From Bacillota bacterium (GTDB lineage: Bacteria > Bacillota > Clostridia > Acetivibrionales > DSM-1351), in NCBI GenBank assembly GCA_023395575.1, contig JAEWZA010000148.1:1-25153 (forward strand): a stretch of 25,153 nucleotides of DNA. Direction: 5' to 3'. Below, piece after piece: positions 23,301-25,153 of this stretch (positions are counted from its first letter, which is position 1; each line of letters begins with the position of its first letter). Under the pieces are notes generated by a model that was not told the origin of the DNA, did no database searches, and was given only the letters and a program-made list of their open reading frames with translations. Both the position numbers and the translations under genes were made by a program.

Positions 23301-23584
23301 CCGGTTTGTCCTCCTAGAGTTGGCAATATACTGTCAGGTTTTTCAGCAATAATAATATTTTTAACCACTTCAGCTTTGAGCGGCTCTATATATACTTTAT
23401 CTGCAATATTTGTATCAGTCATTATTGTTGCAGGATTGCTGTTAACTAATACAACCTCAATTCCTTCTTCTCTAAGTGCTTGACATGCCTGTGTTCCTGC
23501 ATAGTCAAATTCTGCTGCTTGTCCTATGATAATTGGTCCTGATCCAATAACCAGTACCTTGTGTATATCTTGACGTTTAGGCAT
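20372..23584 (-). CDS. carB: Carbamoyl-phosphate synthase large subunit
   Basis: CarB, 1070 aa, full length. It makes carbamoyl phosphate from bicarbonate, two ATP and ammonia delivered by CarA. The first synthetase half (about 1-400) opens with KVLVIGSGPIIIGQAAEFDYAG, and the oligomerisation region follows to about 545. The second half opens with KILVLGSGPIRIGQGIEFDY and runs to about 935. The C-terminal MGS-like domain (about 936-1070) includes GFTLYGTGKTANMLN and INTPTKGRKPDRDGFKIRR, the usual site for control by UMP and other effectors. No frameshift or missing motif is seen. AGGAGG-like GGAGGAATATT precedes the ATG. It is 59 bases downstream of carA and clearly part of the same transcript. 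Its 3' end is followed by only 15 bases before the T-run of the structured element on the other strand. Confidence 0.98.
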   Translation of the reverse strand: MPKRQDIHKVLVIGSGPIIIGQAAEFDYAGTQACQALREEGIEVVLVNSNPATIMTDTNIADKVYIEPLKAEVVKNIIIAEKPDSILPTLGGQTGLNLAMELAESGFLQEQGVKLLGTATEAIKMAEDRQDFKDTMERIGEPCIASKVVTTIEDAIDFANEIDYPVIVRPAYTLGGTGGGIVNNESELREIGENGLRLSRVHQVLIEKCISGWKEIEYEVMRDSKGNVITVCNMENIDPVGVHTGDSIVVAPSQTLADKEYQMLRTSALKIISALGIQGGCNVQYALHPTSYEYAVIEVNPRVSRSSALASKATGYPIAKVASKIAIGYGLDEIKNAVTGKTYACFEPTLDYVVVKIPKWPFDKFVKAQRTLGTQMKATGEVMAISSSFEAALMKAIRSLELGLFTLEQDVYKQLDGNEIVKKLEDVNDERIFVIAEAIRRSVELEEIHNITKIDYFFLCKIKELVLMEEKLKSLKIGQLDKDILKRAKKMGFTDRIIAKFTNSSKDEITELRKQEGIVATYKMVDTCAAEFEAQTPYYYSTYDNYSEVKPSNREKILVLGSGPIRIGQGIEFDYCSVHSVWALKDMGYETIIANNNPETVSTDFDTSDRLYFEPLTPEDVINIVEAEKPKGAIVQFGGQTAIKLTKTLDDYGVKLFGTEAKNVDAAEDREKFDEILEQTGIPRPQGRTIFTLEEALTAANELGYPVLVRPSYVLGGQGMEIAFSDKDVIEFMEIINRTVQEHPILIDKYMMGKEIEVDAICDGENMLIPGIMEHLERAGVHSGDSISVYPSQTLSDKTKAVIVDYTERLAKALNVVGLVNIQYVLYNDEVFVIEVNPRSSRTVPYISKVTGIPMVDLATKVMMGKKLSDFKYGTGLYKEPKYVSVKVPVFSFEKLLGVDTTLGPEMKSTGEVLGIADNFPEALYKGIIASGIKLPKKGDGILMTVRDTDKPELADIAEGFEKLGFTLYGTGKTANMLNHKGIATNAVKKLDEESPNILDLIQSGKIGLIINTPTKGRKPDRDGFKIRRKAAEMSIPCLTSLDTANAILKCLKLGKTEGELEVLNLSIFD

Positions 23585-23643
23585 TTAATATTCCTCCACC
23601 CTAAAAATGTTTAATAAAGTAAAAATTCTATACTAACTACTTG

Positions 23644-24717
23644 CTATTTGCTTTTTTTAATCATATCAATAAATTCATCAAATAGATATGCTGTATCACC
23701 TGGTCCTGGAGATGCCTCTGGGTGGAACTGTACAGTAAACAAAGGTGCGTTTTTATATTTAATTCCTTCAATAGTTCCATCATTCATATTAATGTGACTT
23801 ACACTCATTATTTCTTTGTTAAGTGAAGCCTCTATAATCGTATACCCATGATTTTGTGAGGTTATATAAGTCATATCCTTTTCTACATCTTTAACAGGAT
23901 GATTGCAACCTCTGTGCCCATACTTAAGTTTTTCTGTATTTGCTCCATTTGCCAATGCAGTAAGCTGATGTCCCAAGCAAATTCCAAACATTGGCTTTTT
24001 ACCTATAAGATTTTTTATGGTTTCTATCTGAAATTGACAATCCTGTGGGTCACCAGGTCCATTTGATAGCATAATACCATCAGGATTAATAGCCAGTATC
24101 TCATCTGCATTAGCTGTAGCAGGAAAAATAGTAACATCACAATTTCTATTTAATAATGATCTTACTATGTTCTTTTTTAAACCATAGTCCACAAGAGCAA
24201 TCTTATATCCATCCCCTGAAAAATGCTTTACTTCAGGTGTAGTTACTTGTAGAACTGGTTTATTTATAGTATGTTTCTTTAGATTTTCCAGCTTTTCTTC
24301 AATTTCAGTAAGCTTTTCAGCTGTAACTATAGTCCCCTTCATAGTACCTTTGTCTCTTAAAATTATTGTAAGTTCCCTTGTATCAATTCCCTCTAAGCCA
24401 ATTATCTCATTTCTCTTAAGATATTCATTTAGAGTTTCTATTGACCTCCAATTGCTTGGAGTTTGGCAAAGTTCTCTTACAATAAAGCCTTTAACCTGAG
24501 GTCTAACAGACTCTACATCATCTAAGTTGACCCCATAATTACCTATTAAAGGATAAGTCATGCATACAATTTGCCCACAATAGGATGGATCTGTGAGTAC
24601 TTCCTGATATCCTGTCATACCTGTATTAAATACAACCTCTCCAACTACATCCCCTTCCATTCCAAAGCTATTTCCCTCAAAAACTGATCCATCTTCCAGT
24701 AATAAAAAAGCCTTCAT
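23644..24717 (-). CDS. carA: Carbamoyl-phosphate synthase small subunit
   Basis: CarA, 357 aa, the glutaminase subunit that supplies ammonia to CarB. The N-terminal domain (about 1-150) shows LEDGSVFEGNSFG and EVVFNTGMTGYQEVLTDPSY. The class I glutamine amidotransferase domain has the catalytic triad C247 (GICLGHQ), H331 and E333 (QFHPEASPGP). LSNGPGDP at 218-225 is the oxyanion region. Length is normal for the family. A moderate purine-rich site (GGGGTGT) lies before the ATG at 24717. It sits 118 bases downstream of pyrF and 59 bases upstream of carB in the pyrimidine operon. No PyrR-type attenuator was evident in the short pyrF-carA gap. Confidence 0.98.
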   Translation of the reverse strand: MKAFLLLEDGSVFEGNSFGMEGDVVGEVVFNTGMTGYQEVLTDPSYCGQIVCMTYPLIGNYGVNLDDVESVRPQVKGFIVRELCQTPSNWRSIETLNEYLKRNEIIGLEGIDTRELTIILRDKGTMKGTIVTAEKLTEIEEKLENLKKHTINKPVLQVTTPEVKHFSGDGYKIALVDYGLKKNIVRSLLNRNCDVTIFPATANADEILAINPDGIMLSNGPGDPQDCQFQIETIKNLIGKKPMFGICLGHQLTALANGANTEKLKYGHRGCNHPVKDVEKDMTYITSQNHGYTIIEASLNKEIMSVSHINMNDGTIEGIKYKNAPLFTVQFHPEASPGPGDTAYLFDEFIDMIKKSK

Positions 24718-24835
24718 ATTACACCCCTATATATTTTTTTTACCATCTATAAATAAATTAAATTGTTTATTGTATTTTATTATGACACATAAGAAATTTA
24801 CTTTTACATAATGTTATATCCAGATTAATTAATAT

Positions 24836-25153
24836 TTAAGCTAAACCTTCATTTAATGCCGAATTAAGGTCGTCTTTCATTCTGATTACTTCAGCTCTTG
24901 AAGCTTCTGCAAATTTCTGCTCAGTATATTCATTTTTCCAAATATCGGATTTATATGCACACATTACACTTCTTGATGCATTTACTATTGCCCCAAGTCT
25001 ATCCTTTTGGAAGGAATTCACACAATCTCTTGCTGTACCTCCCTGCGCTCCATAACCAGGAACTAATATATATGCTTTTTTCATTATTGACCTAAGAAGT
25101 TTTGCTTGATTTGGATAAGTAGCACCTACAACAGCACCTACACTGCTATAACC
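24836..25153 (-). CDS. pyrF: Orotidine 5'-phosphate decarboxylase (partial, 3' end)
   Basis: The C-terminal 105 residues of PyrF, which converts OMP to UMP, the last step of de novo UMP synthesis. The reading frame stays open to the window edge, so the 5' part lies outside; the internal ATG at 25084 is not the true start. The visible sequence contains SSVGAVVGATYPNQAKLLR and ILVPGYGAQGG, which form the phosphate-binding region and are typical of the longer type 2 PyrF (about 300 aa) found in many Clostridia and Actinobacteria. The tail ends in MKDDLNSALNEGLA. It is the most upstream visible gene of the operon, so pyrB, pyrC or pyrR may lie beyond the edge. Confidence 0.93.
   Translation of the reverse strand, partial: GYSSVGAVVGATYPNQAKLLRSIMKKAYILVPGYGAQGGTARDCVNSFQKDRLGAIVNASRSVMCAYKSDIWKNEYTEQKFAEASRAEVIRMKDDLNSALNEGLA

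Noticed and set aside
24836..25084. A complete 82-aa protein starting at ATG 25084.
   Set aside because: The frame stays open to the window edge and the upstream residues match PyrF, so this ATG is internal.

Overview
This window looks like a chromosomal segment from a low-GC, spore-forming Clostridia-type Firmicute. The support is AT-rich DNA, strong AGGAGG ribosome binding sites, T-run intrinsic terminators, a clostridial-style rubrerythrin, an Mrp/NBP35 ATPase fused to a NifX-like domain, the PyrK/PyrD-1B enzyme pair, and motifs matching Spo0A boxes. An intracellular GH39 glycosidase and a GlgC fit a plant-polysaccharide degrader, possibly of the Ruminiclostridium type. The genus is a guess. 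No integrase, transposase or phage gene is visible.

Layout. Every protein gene but one lies on the minus strand. From the left: the 3' end of a tRNA with its terminator (1-66); a DEDDh exonuclease and an unknown coiled-coil protein (200-1262); a cyclase/formamidase-like enzyme (1590-2207); a PAP2 phosphatase (2538-3173); rubrerythrin (3379-3921); a GH39 glycosidase (4171-5691); a solitary ABC-type ATPase (6219-7589); the Mrp-NifX fusion (8035-9219); a membrane GGDEF-EAL protein (9480-11222) with a long and unusual upstream region; a lipoprotein (11876-12370); a DUF486 membrane protein on the plus strand (12491-12862); a YbaK deacylase (12852-13328); a DUF1287 protein (13396-14094); GlgC (14250-15383); a small ORF (15507-15683); and a phosphoribosyltransferase-like protein with a histidine phosphatase (16030-17698). 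The right third is a pyrimidine operon read leftward: pyrF (cut by the window edge), carA, carB, pyrK, pyrD. These genes make carbamoyl phosphate (carAB), oxidise dihydroorotate (pyrD/pyrK) and decarboxylate OMP (pyrF). pyrB, pyrC and a canonical pyrE are not in the window.

The most interesting part is a gap of about 680 bases between carB and pyrK (19695-20371). It holds no convincing gene but is densely foldable: a long hairpin, a GAAA-capped hairpin, a perfect three-way-junction (cloverleaf-like) domain of about 100 nt, and a 3' module ending in a hairpin plus six Ts. The G-U pairing and loop sequences favour transcription on the plus strand, antisense to the operon. The 3' module recurs in the same orientation at about 2250-2440, upstream of the cyclase gene. 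The two copies share a gap-free 63-nt core and an 11-bp stem that carries a compensatory base-pair change. I could not match it to a group I or II intron, T-box, c-di-GMP riboswitch or any other RNA class I know. It is my main candidate for an undescribed system: a large structured non-coding RNA or a small mobile RNA element.

A second unusual region lies upstream of the GGDEF-EAL gene. A sigma-A-like promoter sits among four Spo0A-box-like heptamers spaced 20-22 bp apart. It is followed by a predicted leader of about 350 nt built from degenerate 81-bp tandem repeats with locally conserved hairpins. This suggests c-di-GMP turnover controlled by the sporulation or stationary-phase regulator, with an additional RNA-level layer.
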